Origin: Aurantiacibacter xanthus
GTDB lineage: Bacteria; Pseudomonadota; Alphaproteobacteria; Sphingomonadales; Sphingomonadaceae
Reading direction: 5' to 3'
Assembly: GCF_003584015.1 (NCBI RefSeq)
Contig: NZ_QXFM01000145.1
Span: forward strand, 1 to 64,000
Length of the DNA: 64,000 nucleotides
Made by a program: the position numbers and the translations under genes. The notes beneath the pieces are model-generated. The model was not told the origin of the DNA and did not search any database. It saw nothing but the letters and a program-made list of their open reading frames with translations. Of this stretch, positions 52,334-61,521 are shown piece after piece. The stretch's first letter is position 1. Each line of letters starts with the position of its first letter.

Positions 52334-54313
52334 TCAGGCGGCCAGCTCGCTCGGGGGCTGATTGTCGTCGTTGGCGACGAAATCCGCATCGGGACTTTGC
52401 GCTTCGTTATCGGCAGGAATTTCCGGCTGGTCGGCAAAACGCATGACTTCGGGCACCCAGGCGAGGGCTCTTTCCCGAACTTCGACCTCGGTGATGTAGG
52501 TCCCGGCGAAGACGCGCTCGGCGCTCATCGCGAGATCGCCCTTTTTCACCGATGCAAAGCGTGAGGACAGTTCCAAACCGCCAACATCGGTGAGCGCATC
52601 AAGGATGACCTGCTTCGAGACGCGGTCGAAGTAGTTTGCCGCGGTCGGACGCCACCATTGCGCCATGTCGATGCCGATCGTGCTGCCCAGATGATCCTGG
52701 AACGTGATCTGACGTTCGCCTGCCATGTTGAGGCTCGCCTCGAGTGTGCGAGCGACGACGAAGCCGAGCCATGCTGCGCGCCTTTCATCAGCGAGTGCCC
52801 GAAACATCTTGAAGCGCGACGAAGCGTCTTCGCCAGATCTCCAGCTCTCATCGAGACCCGAGCGCAGGTCCGCAAGGGATGCGCTTGCCGGCGCATCCTT
52901 CGCTTCGAACCCGACAATCGGACCCGCGGGGACGCCGCCACGCAGGGTCGTGGCCGCGCGTGACCGCCAGTCGTGGGTGTCGGCATCCGCGAGGGTGAAG
53001 ACCATGATGTCGAGCGAAAGGCCGGGATCCGATGCCACGTGGAGCGCGAGCACGTCACGACGTTGCATCGCAAGTTCGTCGACCAGACGCTTGGAAAGAG
53101 CTGCACGGCGTTTGTCATCACTCGCGACGACTTCGACGACATCTTCGTCACCAACGACTTCGATGTCGCGCTCGCCGTAGAACACTGGCTGGAGAACCGG
53201 TGTGCCGTCGCGCGAGAGGACGAGGATCATTCCGGCATCGGCCTTCAGTTCGGGTGCCAGCTCCGGGGGCTTTGCCCGAATGTCCTGGCATTCGCGTTCG
53301 ATCGCTTCGATCGTCGCCTCGGCCGCGGCAACTGCTTCTTCGGCGCTGTCTTCGTCTTCGAGAATAGCCGCATGCTCGTCGTAGGAAGCATCGAGCTCGT
53401 CAAGGCGGGCCAGTTCGGCGTCAGTCAACGGAGCCGGCTCCGCTGGAAGGCGAATGAGGCCTTCTACGAGATCGTGACTGGCATAGGCGTCAAGCGTCGG
53501 CTTGACCCAGGCAAGACCCTGCTCTGCTGCGAGCGCCTTGGCGCGTTTCCCCATTTCCTCCGAGGCAAGGCTTTCCAGAAGCGCGACATCAACCCAGGAC
53601 TCGCTGTCATCGTCGTCGAATAGTTCGCGTTCGATCCGGCCACCTGCAGCGATATAGGCCTCGCGCCCGACAAGACGGGCCCGAGCGTCGCTGCCGCGAA
53701 CCGTGCCGGAGAGCACCATGCGCCGGATGCTGTCGGCGCTGGGCGCATAATAGCCCGAGGACGACTGTTCATAGACGCGAGCCTGAATTTCTTGGTCGGA
53801 GGTCGCGCCGAAAGCTTTGGCGAGATCGAGAGTGATTTCGCCGGATGCCAGAGCATCGAGGACGACGGGTGCAAGGGTCGCGAGACGCAGCCGGCCTTCG
53901 ACGAAGCGGACCGTCAGTCCGAAGCGGCGCGCGACATCTTCCGTCGAGGCACCAGCATCAATAAGGGCAGCGAACGCCTGCGCTTCATCGGCTGGGTTCA
54001 TCGCGAGGCGATGGAAGTTTTCGGCCAGGCTCGTTTCGACGGCTATTTCCGCATCGTCCTCAAGCACGAGGCAGGTAACCTCGTAGCCCTTCGGCAGGAC
54101 TTTCTCTTCGGCAAGCGCCAGCAAGGCGCACCGGCGGCGCTCTCCGGCTTCGACCTCGAATTTGCCACGAGCCGCAGGCCGAACAATGAGGTTCTGCAAC
54201 AACCCATGGGCTGCAATGCTCGCTTTCAGTTCGGAATCTGCGACTGGGTCACCGTGACGGCGTACATTGCGAGGGGACTGGACCAACTTGGTCAGCGGGA
54301 TCGACTTGATCAT
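52334..54313 (-). CDS. Large ParB/Spo0J-family protein
   Basis: The 659-aa product has an N-terminal ParB nuclease-like domain (IKSIPLTKLVQSPRNVRRHG, AAHGLLQNLIVRP, VEAGERRRCALLAL, ETSLAENFHRLAMNPADEAQAF). An HTH follows (STEDVARRFGLTVRFVEGRLRLATL). About 400 further residues are acidic and helical. It is roughly twice the length of chromosomal ParB. Proteins of this size occur on alphaproteobacterial conjugative elements without a partner ParA, and none is visible here. It may therefore act as a CTP-dependent DNA clamp or regulator instead of in partition. TCAGGAG precedes the ATG at 54313. Confidence 0.92.
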   Translation of the reverse strand: MIKSIPLTKLVQSPRNVRRHGDPVADSELKASIAAHGLLQNLIVRPAARGKFEVEAGERRRCALLALAEEKVLPKGYEVTCLVLEDDAEIAVETSLAENFHRLAMNPADEAQAFAALIDAGASTEDVARRFGLTVRFVEGRLRLATLAPVVLDALASGEITLDLAKAFGATSDQEIQARVYEQSSSGYYAPSADSIRRMVLSGTVRGSDARARLVGREAYIAAGGRIERELFDDDDSESWVDVALLESLASEEMGKRAKALAAEQGLAWVKPTLDAYASHDLVEGLIRLPAEPAPLTDAELARLDELDASYDEHAAILEDEDSAEEAVAAAEATIEAIERECQDIRAKPPELAPELKADAGMILVLSRDGTPVLQPVFYGERDIEVVGDEDVVEVVASDDKRRAALSKRLVDELAMQRRDVLALHVASDPGLSLDIMVFTLADADTHDWRSRAATTLRGGVPAGPIVGFEAKDAPASASLADLRSGLDESWRSGEDASSRFKMFRALADERRAAWLGFVVARTLEASLNMAGERQITFQDHLGSTIGIDMAQWWRPTAANYFDRVSKQVILDALTDVGGLELSSRFASVKKGDLAMSAERVFAGTYITEVEVRERALAWVPEVMRFADQPEIPADNEAQSPDADFVANDDNQPPSELAA

Positions 54314-54441
54314 GGGACATACTCCTGATTGCGAGCTCAAGCATCGACCATCGACGCTCCTTCGGCTCAGTCAGAAGCAAGCTTCCTTTCCTCTTCTCTG
54401 GGCGCAGTCGTTGATAGGGAAACCAGTCATTTACTGGTAAG

Positions 54442-54966
54442 ATGGCATGTCATGCCAATATGATGCACGGCCCAACAGACATGTGGAACGAAGACAACGC
54501 CATTTACGACGATGGTGAATGGATTACCTGGACTGAGATCAACACACATCTCGCGCGTTTGGAGTTCGAAGCCCGGTTCCCGAACCTCGACGTCGATCTG
54601 GTTCCGATATTTCAAGACTTGCTCGCTGTTGCGCAGAACTATTACGAGCTCACGGGCAGCCACCTTCAGGTGTATGGCGATCTCGGTGAACTCTATGGGG
54701 CCATCACTCACGGGCTCAAACTGCATCGGAATTACGCACAAGGGTCGGACGGCAAAATTGGCAATCACTTCGTTGAAGTGAAGACGATTACGCCTTTCAA
54801 GAGCAACGACACAATTACGCTCAATCTCAAGCGCAACTTTAGCAAGGTCCTGATCGTGAAGATTGATTCTGACTTTGAGGTGCAGGGCAAGCTGATCGAC
54901 CGCAAAGCCCTGCCCAAGGTGAAGGGCACTTCGTTGAAATTAAGTTGGGCGGATGTCGTTTCATAG
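54442..54966 (+). CDS. DUF6998-like, possibly nuclease-related protein
   Basis: The 174-aa product carries TWTEINTHLARLEFEARFP, LQVYGDLGELYGAITHGLKLHRNYAQGSDGKIGNHFVEVKTITPF and IDRKALPKVKG. The E-x-K in VEVKTI after an acidic loop resembles a PD-(D/E)xK-type site, and I recall the family as DUF6998. It stands alone on the plus strand, with lower GC than its neighbours, between the ParB-like gene and the toxin-antitoxin pair, so it may be a separate acquisition. The start at 54442 lies just after an inverted repeat CCAGT-N5-ACTGG; ATG at 54481 is possible. Confidence 0.7.
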   Translation: MACHANMMHGPTDMWNEDNAIYDDGEWITWTEINTHLARLEFEARFPNLDVDLVPIFQDLLAVAQNYYELTGSHLQVYGDLGELYGAITHGLKLHRNYAQGSDGKIGNHFVEVKTITPFKSNDTITLNLKRNFSKVLIVKIDSDFEVQGKLIDRKALPKVKGTSLKLSWADVVS

Positions 54967-55005
54967 CTGGATTGCTTTTTAGCCTGCGCGCCGTGGATCT
55001 TTCGC

Positions 55006-55725
55006 TCAAGCAGAACCCACCACCCGAAACACCGCCCCTGTACCAGCGTCTCGAACCAGATCGACACCCTTTCCGTCCCAGTGATAGTCAAGGTGACGTC
55101 CCTGAGTGGGGTCGGATGCACAATCCGGGTAGAACAAGCCGACACATTCACCACCCGGATGCCGGATGCTCGGATAGACAAGACCTTCGGCCCCGCCCCC
55201 TTTGAGCGCAACAGCGAGGACTTGCGATGCGGCATAGTTGTCGGGGTCAAGCGCGGGATTGCCTGCGACAAGGCTCCTGAGATCGTGAAGATCGGCGCTT
55301 ACCGAAAAGATGATCTCACGGAACTGTGAGGTCCAGCCTGGCGCTTCTACGGTGCGAGCCATGAAGCGGGCATGATGATGGATTGTCTCGAACAGCGCAG
55401 TTTCGAATGAATCCCCCGCGTATAGGACGCCGTAAGTCCCATCGGTGAAGCGACTTGGTCGGTCAGTGCTGACATGCGTGAACGGGGCCATCAGATAGGA
55501 TGCGCCGTTGCCCCCTACCCGGCGGTCAGCAGGTACCAGATCGAGATTGCCGATCGTCGCCATGATGCGGGGATTGGTTTTTTGCTCGGCAGAGATCAGC
55601 AGCGGCCAATCTGCGGGGTCTGCGATATCTTCGAACAGGTCGATCGGTGGAAAGGCACTGCGGATAATCCGCACAGCACCTTTCCACTCGACCTGGGCAA
55701 CCGGAATTGCCTTGGAATCAATCAC
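55006..55725 (-). CDS. RES-domain toxin (NAD-degrading type)
   Basis: The 239-aa product has the RES pattern: arginine-containing strand RIIRSAF near the start, YGVLYAGDSFETALFETIHHHA in the middle, and EGLVYPSIRHPGGECVGLF with the catalytic-region serine and histidine. RES toxins such as MbcT and ParT consume NAD or modify metabolic enzymes. It starts at GTG overlapping the antitoxin stop (GTGA), the normal order for this class. It is somewhat longer than common RES toxins (about 150-230 aa). Confidence 0.9.
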   Translation of the reverse strand: MIDSKAIPVAQVEWKGAVRIIRSAFPPIDLFEDIADPADWPLLISAEQKTNPRIMATIGNLDLVPADRRVGGNGASYLMAPFTHVSTDRPSRFTDGTYGVLYAGDSFETALFETIHHHARFMARTVEAPGWTSQFREIIFSVSADLHDLRSLVAGNPALDPDNYAASQVLAVALKGGGAEGLVYPSIRHPGGECVGLFYPDCASDPTQGRHLDYHWDGKGVDLVRDAGTGAVFRVVGSA

Positions 55726-56135
55726 CAGGCACCACGTTCGGCATCAAGATAGCGACGCACCCGCATGATATCAGTCAGCTCACCGCCAAGCATGACGTCG
55801 AGCGCACTCGCTCCGGCAAAGGCGGCGTTACCTGCCTTGATCCAGGCGTAGCCCCGCTGGGCTTCGGAAAAGATGATCCTCAGCGCCTTGTGAATACCCA
55901 TCAGGTTGGAGAGCCGTGCCGCACCATCGCGCGAGACACGGCCCGCACCCTCAGCCTTCCACCGCCGGTAGGAGCGAACCGGCATGTCGAGCAAAGTCGC
56001 TGCCTGCTCGTCTGTGAGTTCCCATTTGCCGAACAGGTTTAGCACGGCGCGAAACATCGCCGATGCTTCCTCCTGAGTTACAGGATCGGGTCGGAAGGCG
56101 TGGGGGACGGTATCAACGGGTTGCAAAGCCAACAT
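55722..56135 (-). CDS. Xre/MbcA/ParS-type antitoxin
   Basis: The 137-aa product has an Xre-like N-terminal HTH (FGKWELTDEQAATLLDMPVRSYRRWKAEG). A C-terminal MbcA/ParS toxin-binding domain follows, with LMGIHKALRIIF, YAWIKAGNAAFAGASALDVMLGGELTDIMRVRRYLDAERG. The C terminus should plug the toxin active site. GGAG precedes the ATG at 56135. A palindrome TGCCA-TT-TGGCA lies 37 bases upstream and is a likely autoregulatory operator. The pair should stabilise the element in its host. Confidence 0.93.
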   Translation of the reverse strand: MLALQPVDTVPHAFRPDPVTQEEASAMFRAVLNLFGKWELTDEQAATLLDMPVRSYRRWKAEGAGRVSRDGAARLSNLMGIHKALRIIFSEAQRGYAWIKAGNAAFAGASALDVMLGGELTDIMRVRRYLDAERGAW

Positions 56136-56171
56136 GACTATTCTCCATATGGCAGCATATACCACTTTGAA

Positions 56172-56183
56172 TGCCATTTGGCA
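56172..56183. promoter_or_regulatory. Palindrome in the toxin-antitoxin promoter
   Basis: TGCCA-TT-TGGCA is a perfect 5+5 inverted repeat ahead of the antitoxin start, a typical site for an Xre autoregulator. It lies in the 60 bases between the two genes. Confidence 0.5.
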
Positions 56184-56195
56184 AGATAACGATTC

Positions 56196-59100
56196 TCATC
56201 CCACAAGTCGCGCCAAGACCGCTACTGCGCTCGTCGTCGGGACGAAAAGTCGCGTTTGATAGCGTATGATCTCGGTGAAGCACCCATGTGTCTTGTACCA
56301 GTCGAGGCGCGACGCCGACCAACCAGCCAGTTCGAGCCGCTGCGCGCCATTGACGAGGCTGCGCTTGAGCGTAAGCGCTTCGCGGCTTTTGATTTGCATC
56401 GGTCGCCCTGTCCCGAGCACCGCATCGACGATTTGCTCTGCCGAAAAGGCATGTTCGTCCTCGAGCCCAAGCGCCTGGCAAAGTTCGGGCACGCAATGGA
56501 GGGGAACCTCCCGGCCTAACAGCGAGCGTCCATCTCGCGCCGAAATCCGGCTGACCCGAACATAGTCGGAAGGGAGTTTGTCCCACACCGGAAGCAGCAG
56601 GCCGGTTGCAAGATGCAGGCGCTCGCGCTTGTGATTTGAGGCGGCGTCATCGACCTCCACCTGCCACAGGCGGCGAAATTCGGTTGGATCCACCGTTTCC
56701 CAGTTGCTCTCCGCGAGTTGATCGGCGGTGATGTGCCCATGCTTCAAGGGACGGACAAGCTCGAAGCGGGCCACCCGCATACCTTCGTCGGTGAGCAGAC
56801 TTCGCGCCGGGACAAGCAGCCCGATCCGGCCTGAGCGCGCATTGCGCAGAAGCTGCTGACGCGCACCTGAAAAGCCGTAGAGCTCCTCGAGGCGTTCGAG
56901 CCGCATAGGCTTGAGCGCACGGGCGATCTCAAGTTCCAGGAGGTGCGTAGTCGCGCCCGACAGCGCATCGGTGCGCAGTAGAGTGTCGGTCAGCACCTCG
57001 TAATGCTCCACCGCAATGGTCTCGACCCCAATGTCGAGCGTGCCGGCCTGGCGTGCTGCATCGATCCGCGCTTCGACGAGGCCGAGAAACTCGTCAAATA
57101 TGCCGTTCTGCAAAGCAATCGGCAACGCGAGGATGCGATTGAGCCAGCGCTGGATTGTTGGCAGGTCATCGACCATCCCGCCGTCCGGCCCTTCGACCCT
57201 GAGCCCGCTCAATTCCTCAAACCGGGAAAGCGTAACGGCTTCCAGCTTGCCTGCGAACAACAGGCCGAACCAGCGATGAAGCGCCTCCCTGGCGTAGGTG
57301 CTCTCGAGATTGTCGGCAGGATCAAAGAGGTTCTGCCCACCAGTCTGGCGCTGCCCGCGGGTCAGTGCCCCGAGGCTGTCGAGCCGCCGTGCAATCGTCG
57401 ATATAAACCGACGTTCGCCACGCACATCGGTGGTCACCGGGCGGAACAGCGGGGCCGATGCCTGATTGGTACGGTTGGTACGGCCAAGGCCCTGAATCGC
57501 GGCATCGGCCCGCCAGCCCGGCTCAAGCAGGAAGTGGACCCGGCGCATCTGGTTCTTTGCCGCAAGGTCGGCATGATAACTGCGGCCGGTGCCACCGGCA
57601 TCGGAGAAAACCAGAATCCGCTTTGTCCCGTCCATAAAATCTCGCGTGTCGGCGACATTGGCGCGCGGAGAGCGCGACTGGAGCACCTGGCGTCCATCGC
57701 GCCCGACGATCAGGCGGCGAGTACGGCCGGTGACTTCGGCGACCTGATCGACACCGAACCGTTCGATGATCGCATCGAGCGCCGTCGCGATCGGCGGCAA
57801 GGCACAGAGCTGCTCGATCATGCGATCGCGCGCGGCAAGCGCCGAACGACAGAGAACAGGAGCACCGTTCTCATCACTCATCGGTTCGGACCGGGCATTG
57901 CCGTTCTCGTCCGTAAACACGGCCATCAGCCGCACGGGAAAGCTCTTGGTGAGGTAATCAACCACGTATTCGCGGGGAGAGAGATCGATTTCGAGTGCTT
58001 CACGTTCTGCATCGGAGAGATCGGCGAGGCGGCGATTGAGCATGGCTTCGGCTGTCGAGACGAGTTGCACTACAACAGCATTGCCGTCGGCGAGTGCCGT
58101 ATCAATCGCAGGCAGCAGGCTCGGCAGCTTCATCGATAGAAGGAGTTGCGCGAAGAAGCGCTGCTTGGTGCCTTCAAACACCGAAAGCGCCGCCGATTTG
58201 GCGCCTGAATTCAGGGTATCGCCACTGTCAGTGTCGACGATCCGGGTTGCCTCGAGTGCCTCGCGCAGGTTGGCATGAATGATTGCCCAGGCGTCTGCAT
58301 AGGAGTCATAAACCGCTACCTGGTCGGGGGTCAGGCAATGCTCGAGAACCTCGTACTCAACTCCGGCGAATGAAAGTGCCCTCGCCGCGTACAGTCCGAG
58401 TGACTTCAGATCACGGGCGACCAGTTCCATTGCAGCGATACCGCCATCGCGGATGTCTGCGACGAAGGCTTCGCGATTGGCAAAAGCCGTCTCGGGACCC
58501 CAAAGGCCAAGACGGGTGGCATAGGCGAGATTATTGACGTCGGATGCCCCGGTCGCCGAAGCGTAGAGCACGCGGGCGCGCGGCAGCAGATTCTGGATGC
58601 GAACACCGGCAATGCCCTGCTCCGATCCCTTGACCTTACCACGTGAGCCCTCCCCGCCTGCGGCGTTGGCCATCGCATGGGCTTCGTCGAAGACGATGAG
58701 CCCGTCGAAGTCCTCCCCTGCCCATTCGAGAATCTGATCGAGCCTGGTCGCGTCGCTTCGACCCGAACGCAGTGTCGGATAAGTCACGAAGAGTATGCCC
58801 TCGCGCATCCCGATCGGGACACCGAGCTTCCATTGGCCAAGGGGCTGGACGTCGATGGGAAGGCCGCCGAGCGCGCTCCAGTCGCGGCGGGCATCTTCGA
58901 GCAAAGCTTCGTTCTTGGAAATCCAGATGTGGCGCCGTTCACCCCTCACCCACCGGTCGAGGATGACGGAAGCGACCTGCCGTCCTTTCCCTGCACCAGT
59001 TCCGTCACCAAGAAAGTAGCCCATGCGGTAGGCGTGCCCCTCGGCGCTCGCCTTCAAGGCGCAGCCCTTGTCGTCGGGCTCAAACCGTCCCGGCAGATCG

Positions 59101-60428
59101 CGGGCATGCGCGCTTGCGGCATAGATCAGGGTCTCGGCCTGCGCAGCGGATAGGACGCCCCCAGCAATGAGGTTCGACGGAAGCTGAGGCACCACTTCGG
59201 GCACGGGTGCGGTTATCGAACCCATCGCAACGGATTCGACCAGGGGGGTCGGATGCGGGACAGCATCTGCAATTGAGATCCGGCTCGGCCGGTAGGGCAA
59301 ATAATGCCCAACCTGGCTTTCGATCGGCGCAGGTGCTTCGAGCGGAGTAAAATCAAGCGGCAGGATCGACGGCGCCGCATTGGTTGGATGGACCTTAAGT
59401 GGAACTGGTTTCGTCTTGTTCGCAACCAGCCGAAGCGGCAATGCTGGCTTAATGCCGATGCTGGGTCCCGCGGGCAGGCTTACCCGGTCAGGGAGCATAT
59501 CGATCAGCAGATGAAGCTCGGCAAAGTTTGCCGGCTGGGCAATGATCGGGCTGGTACCATCCTCAGCCTTGTCGAGAATCAGGAGCCGGGTTGAGATTGA
59601 GGTGCCCTGCTTGATGAAACCGCGCTCGATCGTCGCGTTGAGGCGCAACGAGAGGGGACCAGCGATCCCGGCGAGGAACTTCGGAAGCTCGAACCATTCG
59701 GGCATCACTGCGACCAGGCGGCCACCGGGCAGAAGGCGCTTCCAGGCAGAACGTAAGTGCCGGTCGCCAGTGCGGCTATCGTGGCCCCTCTCGATACCGT
59801 GTGAATATGGCGGGTTCATCAGCACCACGCTCGGACCCACGTCGGGCGTGAGAAGTTCGTCGATCAGTTCCCCGTCAAATCCCGTGACTGTCGCCTCCGG
59901 AAACACGACGCCCAGGCATTCGCGGCGCAGCGGCGATATCTCGTTGAGAGCAAGACGCGCAGTTGCCTTTGCTGCCCATACGCCCAGCATCCCGGTCCCG
60001 GCCGACGGCTCGAGAACCAGTTCAGCGGCAGAAATCGCGCATGCCTTTGCAGCCATCCAGGCCAGACGGGGCGGCGTCGCGAATTGTTGCCACTCGATCT
60101 GCTCATCGCTCCGGTTGGACTGGGTCGGGACCAGACGTTCGAGGTGCGTGAATGCCTCATCGGCGAAGCTGGAAGACATTGCAGGTGAGAATTCAGTTGC
60201 CTGCGCCAGGAACAACACCTGCGCCAATTCAAGTGCGGCATGGGCATCGCGTACGGACCAGCGTCCTTCGGCGTCGCTACCGCCGAAGTGATCGGCCATT
60301 GTTGCATTCACAGTGAGCCGTGAAATTGCTTGATCTGCAGCGAGCCGCGCGGCCAGCGCCCTCGCCGCTGCCAGCACTTGCGGCTCGGCGGGATCGGAGA
60401 ATGCGAAAGCGGTATTTGCGTGTGACAT
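56196..60428 (-). CDS. Strawberry-notch family helicase fused to an N6-adenine-type methylase
   Basis: The 1410-aa product begins with a methyltransferase-like region (about 110-330): EPSAGTGMLGVWAA is motif I and LMNPPYSH is the catalytic NPPY. A superfamily 2 helicase follows, with Walker A GDGTGAGKGRQVASV (about 475), VFDEAHAMAN (DEAH) and SATGASD, and then the strawberry-notch C-terminal helicase lobe with FSDAGGTGRSYHAD and LGRTNRTNQAS. The arrangement resembles DarB of phage P1, which protects incoming DNA from restriction. An antirestriction or establishment role is inferred here. TCAGGAGG precedes the ATG. Confidence 0.92.
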   Translation of the reverse strand: MSHANTAFAFSDPAEPQVLAAARALAARLAADQAISRLTVNATMADHFGGSDAEGRWSVRDAHAALELAQVLFLAQATEFSPAMSSSFADEAFTHLERLVPTQSNRSDEQIEWQQFATPPRLAWMAAKACAISAAELVLEPSAGTGMLGVWAAKATARLALNEISPLRRECLGVVFPEATVTGFDGELIDELLTPDVGPSVVLMNPPYSHGIERGHDSRTGDRHLRSAWKRLLPGGRLVAVMPEWFELPKFLAGIAGPLSLRLNATIERGFIKQGTSISTRLLILDKAEDGTSPIIAQPANFAELHLLIDMLPDRVSLPAGPSIGIKPALPLRLVANKTKPVPLKVHPTNAAPSILPLDFTPLEAPAPIESQVGHYLPYRPSRISIADAVPHPTPLVESVAMGSITAPVPEVVPQLPSNLIAGGVLSAAQAETLIYAASAHARDLPGRFEPDDKGCALKASAEGHAYRMGYFLGDGTGAGKGRQVASVILDRWVRGERRHIWISKNEALLEDARRDWSALGGLPIDVQPLGQWKLGVPIGMREGILFVTYPTLRSGRSDATRLDQILEWAGEDFDGLIVFDEAHAMANAAGGEGSRGKVKGSEQGIAGVRIQNLLPRARVLYASATGASDVNNLAYATRLGLWGPETAFANREAFVADIRDGGIAAMELVARDLKSLGLYAARALSFAGVEYEVLEHCLTPDQVAVYDSYADAWAIIHANLREALEATRIVDTDSGDTLNSGAKSAALSVFEGTKQRFFAQLLLSMKLPSLLPAIDTALADGNAVVVQLVSTAEAMLNRRLADLSDAEREALEIDLSPREYVVDYLTKSFPVRLMAVFTDENGNARSEPMSDENGAPVLCRSALAARDRMIEQLCALPPIATALDAIIERFGVDQVAEVTGRTRRLIVGRDGRQVLQSRSPRANVADTRDFMDGTKRILVFSDAGGTGRSYHADLAAKNQMRRVHFLLEPGWRADAAIQGLGRTNRTNQASAPLFRPVTTDVRGERRFISTIARRLDSLGALTRGQRQTGGQNLFDPADNLESTYAREALHRWFGLLFAGKLEAVTLSRFEELSGLRVEGPDGGMVDDLPTIQRWLNRILALPIALQNGIFDEFLGLVEARIDAARQAGTLDIGVETIAVEHYEVLTDTLLRTDALSGATTHLLELEIARALKPMRLERLEELYGFSGARQQLLRNARSGRIGLLVPARSLLTDEGMRVARFELVRPLKHGHITADQLAESNWETVDPTEFRRLWQVEVDDAASNHKRERLHLATGLLLPVWDKLPSDYVRVSRISARDGRSLLGREVPLHCVPELCQALGLEDEHAFSAEQIVDAVLGTGRPMQIKSREALTLKRSLVNGAQRLELAGWSASRLDWYKTHGCFTEIIRYQTRLFVPTTSAVAVLARLVG

Positions 60429-60531
60429 GAGAGACCTCCTGAAGAGGCCCTGGGTTTGTCCGGGTGTCCGTTCGGATGGATCCGCCCGGGGGCCTCACAA
60501 GGCCCCAAGCCCGCTTTCCTCTCACCGACAT

Positions 60532-61440
60532 TCAGACCGCAGCTCGGACTGAGCGCATGAGCACATCATTCCAGTCGTCGCCGGGTAGCTCCGGACGCCT
60601 GGTGACAATCAGCCGCCCTTCGCAAGCGTAGGCATCTCGCGCACGCTCTTCAGCAAGGTGCCCGCCCGCATCATTGTCGACAAAGAGATACAGCTGGTGC
60701 ACCGATTCCGGGATTGTGGCCAAGCCGAAGCGTTCGTTTCCTAGCGTCGCCCAGCAGGGAACCTTGAACATTTGCATCGCTGAGAGGGCCGTTTCGTTTC
60801 CCTCTGCGAGGCCAAGGCGTCCCCCATTCGGGTACGCGAAACGCACCGCCCCAGAACCGGGGCTGCCTAACGCACGCCTGGGCTGATCGAAAGAAGCCAA
60901 GCTGGTTTTGTCGAGGTCAAGGAAGGAGCGGTGCAGCGCCAGAATTCCGGCATCATTGCGCACGGCCGCCACCATCGCGGGTAGAAACCGGACAGCACCC
61001 TTTGGCCCCAGCGGCATATGCGGGTGGAAACGCAGCTCCGGCGAAGAAATCGTGATGCCTCTGGACACGAGGTACTTCTCGGCGGGGCTGCCAGCGATGG
61101 TCGACGCCTCACGCCAGAGCCTCAGCGCATTGCGATTGGCGACTTCCTCGCGCGGTTCGGCCACGATCGGACCACTCGTGCCATCGAACAGGTCCGCAAT
61201 TCGTATTCCGAGCCCGGCCATGGCTTCTAACACCGCCTCGTTCGTGCAGCCGGCAAAGCAATGAACAAGAATTGCGCGCTTTCCGAGTGTGATACTTAGC
61301 GAAGGAGTGCGGTCGTCGTGGGCCGGACAGCAGCACATTCCGCGCGAACGCGACCAGGCACCGCCCAGCTGCTCGACTATCTTGCGCGCGCGGGTTTCCA
61401 GTTGCAGACCTTGGAATTGGGATGATCGGTGTTGGTGCAT
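60532..61440 (-). CDS. TOPRIM/primase-like protein
   Basis: The 302-aa product has a zinc-ribbon-like N terminus (GMCCCPAHDDRTPSLSI, then HCFAGC), as in CHC2 primases. A DUF7146-like linker follows, then a TOPRIM domain with LAEGNETALSAMQMF and YLFVDNDAGG (the acidic metal sites). It should prime or process incoming DNA in the new host. ATG at 61440 follows GGAG at good spacing. An in-frame ATG at 61506 would run through the shared promoter region and is rejected. An exact LexA box lies 82 bases upstream. Confidence 0.9.
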   Translation of the reverse strand: MHQHRSSQFQGLQLETRARKIVEQLGGAWSRSRGMCCCPAHDDRTPSLSITLGKRAILVHCFAGCTNEAVLEAMAGLGIRIADLFDGTSGPIVAEPREEVANRNALRLWREASTIAGSPAEKYLVSRGITISSPELRFHPHMPLGPKGAVRFLPAMVAAVRNDAGILALHRSFLDLDKTSLASFDQPRRALGSPGSGAVRFAYPNGGRLGLAEGNETALSAMQMFKVPCWATLGNERFGLATIPESVHQLYLFVDNDAGGHLAEERARDAYACEGRLIVTRRPELPGDDWNDVLMRSVRAAV

Positions 61441-61500
61441 GGGGGCATCTCCATCGTAACGTGCCTCCACCCGCGCAGCCTCCGCTCTGCGTCGCTGACG

Positions 61501-61516
61501 TTTCATTTTCCTACAT
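61501..61516 (+). promoter_or_regulatory. TTTCATTTTCCTACAT motif, shared with the tra control region
   Basis: These 16 bases are identical to the reverse complement of 14740-14755. Both copies lie beside a LexA box, 50-70 bases ahead of a start codon. Confidence 0.6.
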
Positions 61517-61521
61517 CATAT

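Noticed and set aside
61441-61506. Upstream start for the TOPRIM protein at 61506
   Set aside because: It would begin inside the shared motif and next to the LexA box, with a badly spaced ribosome site. The ATG at 61440 has GGAG at normal distance.
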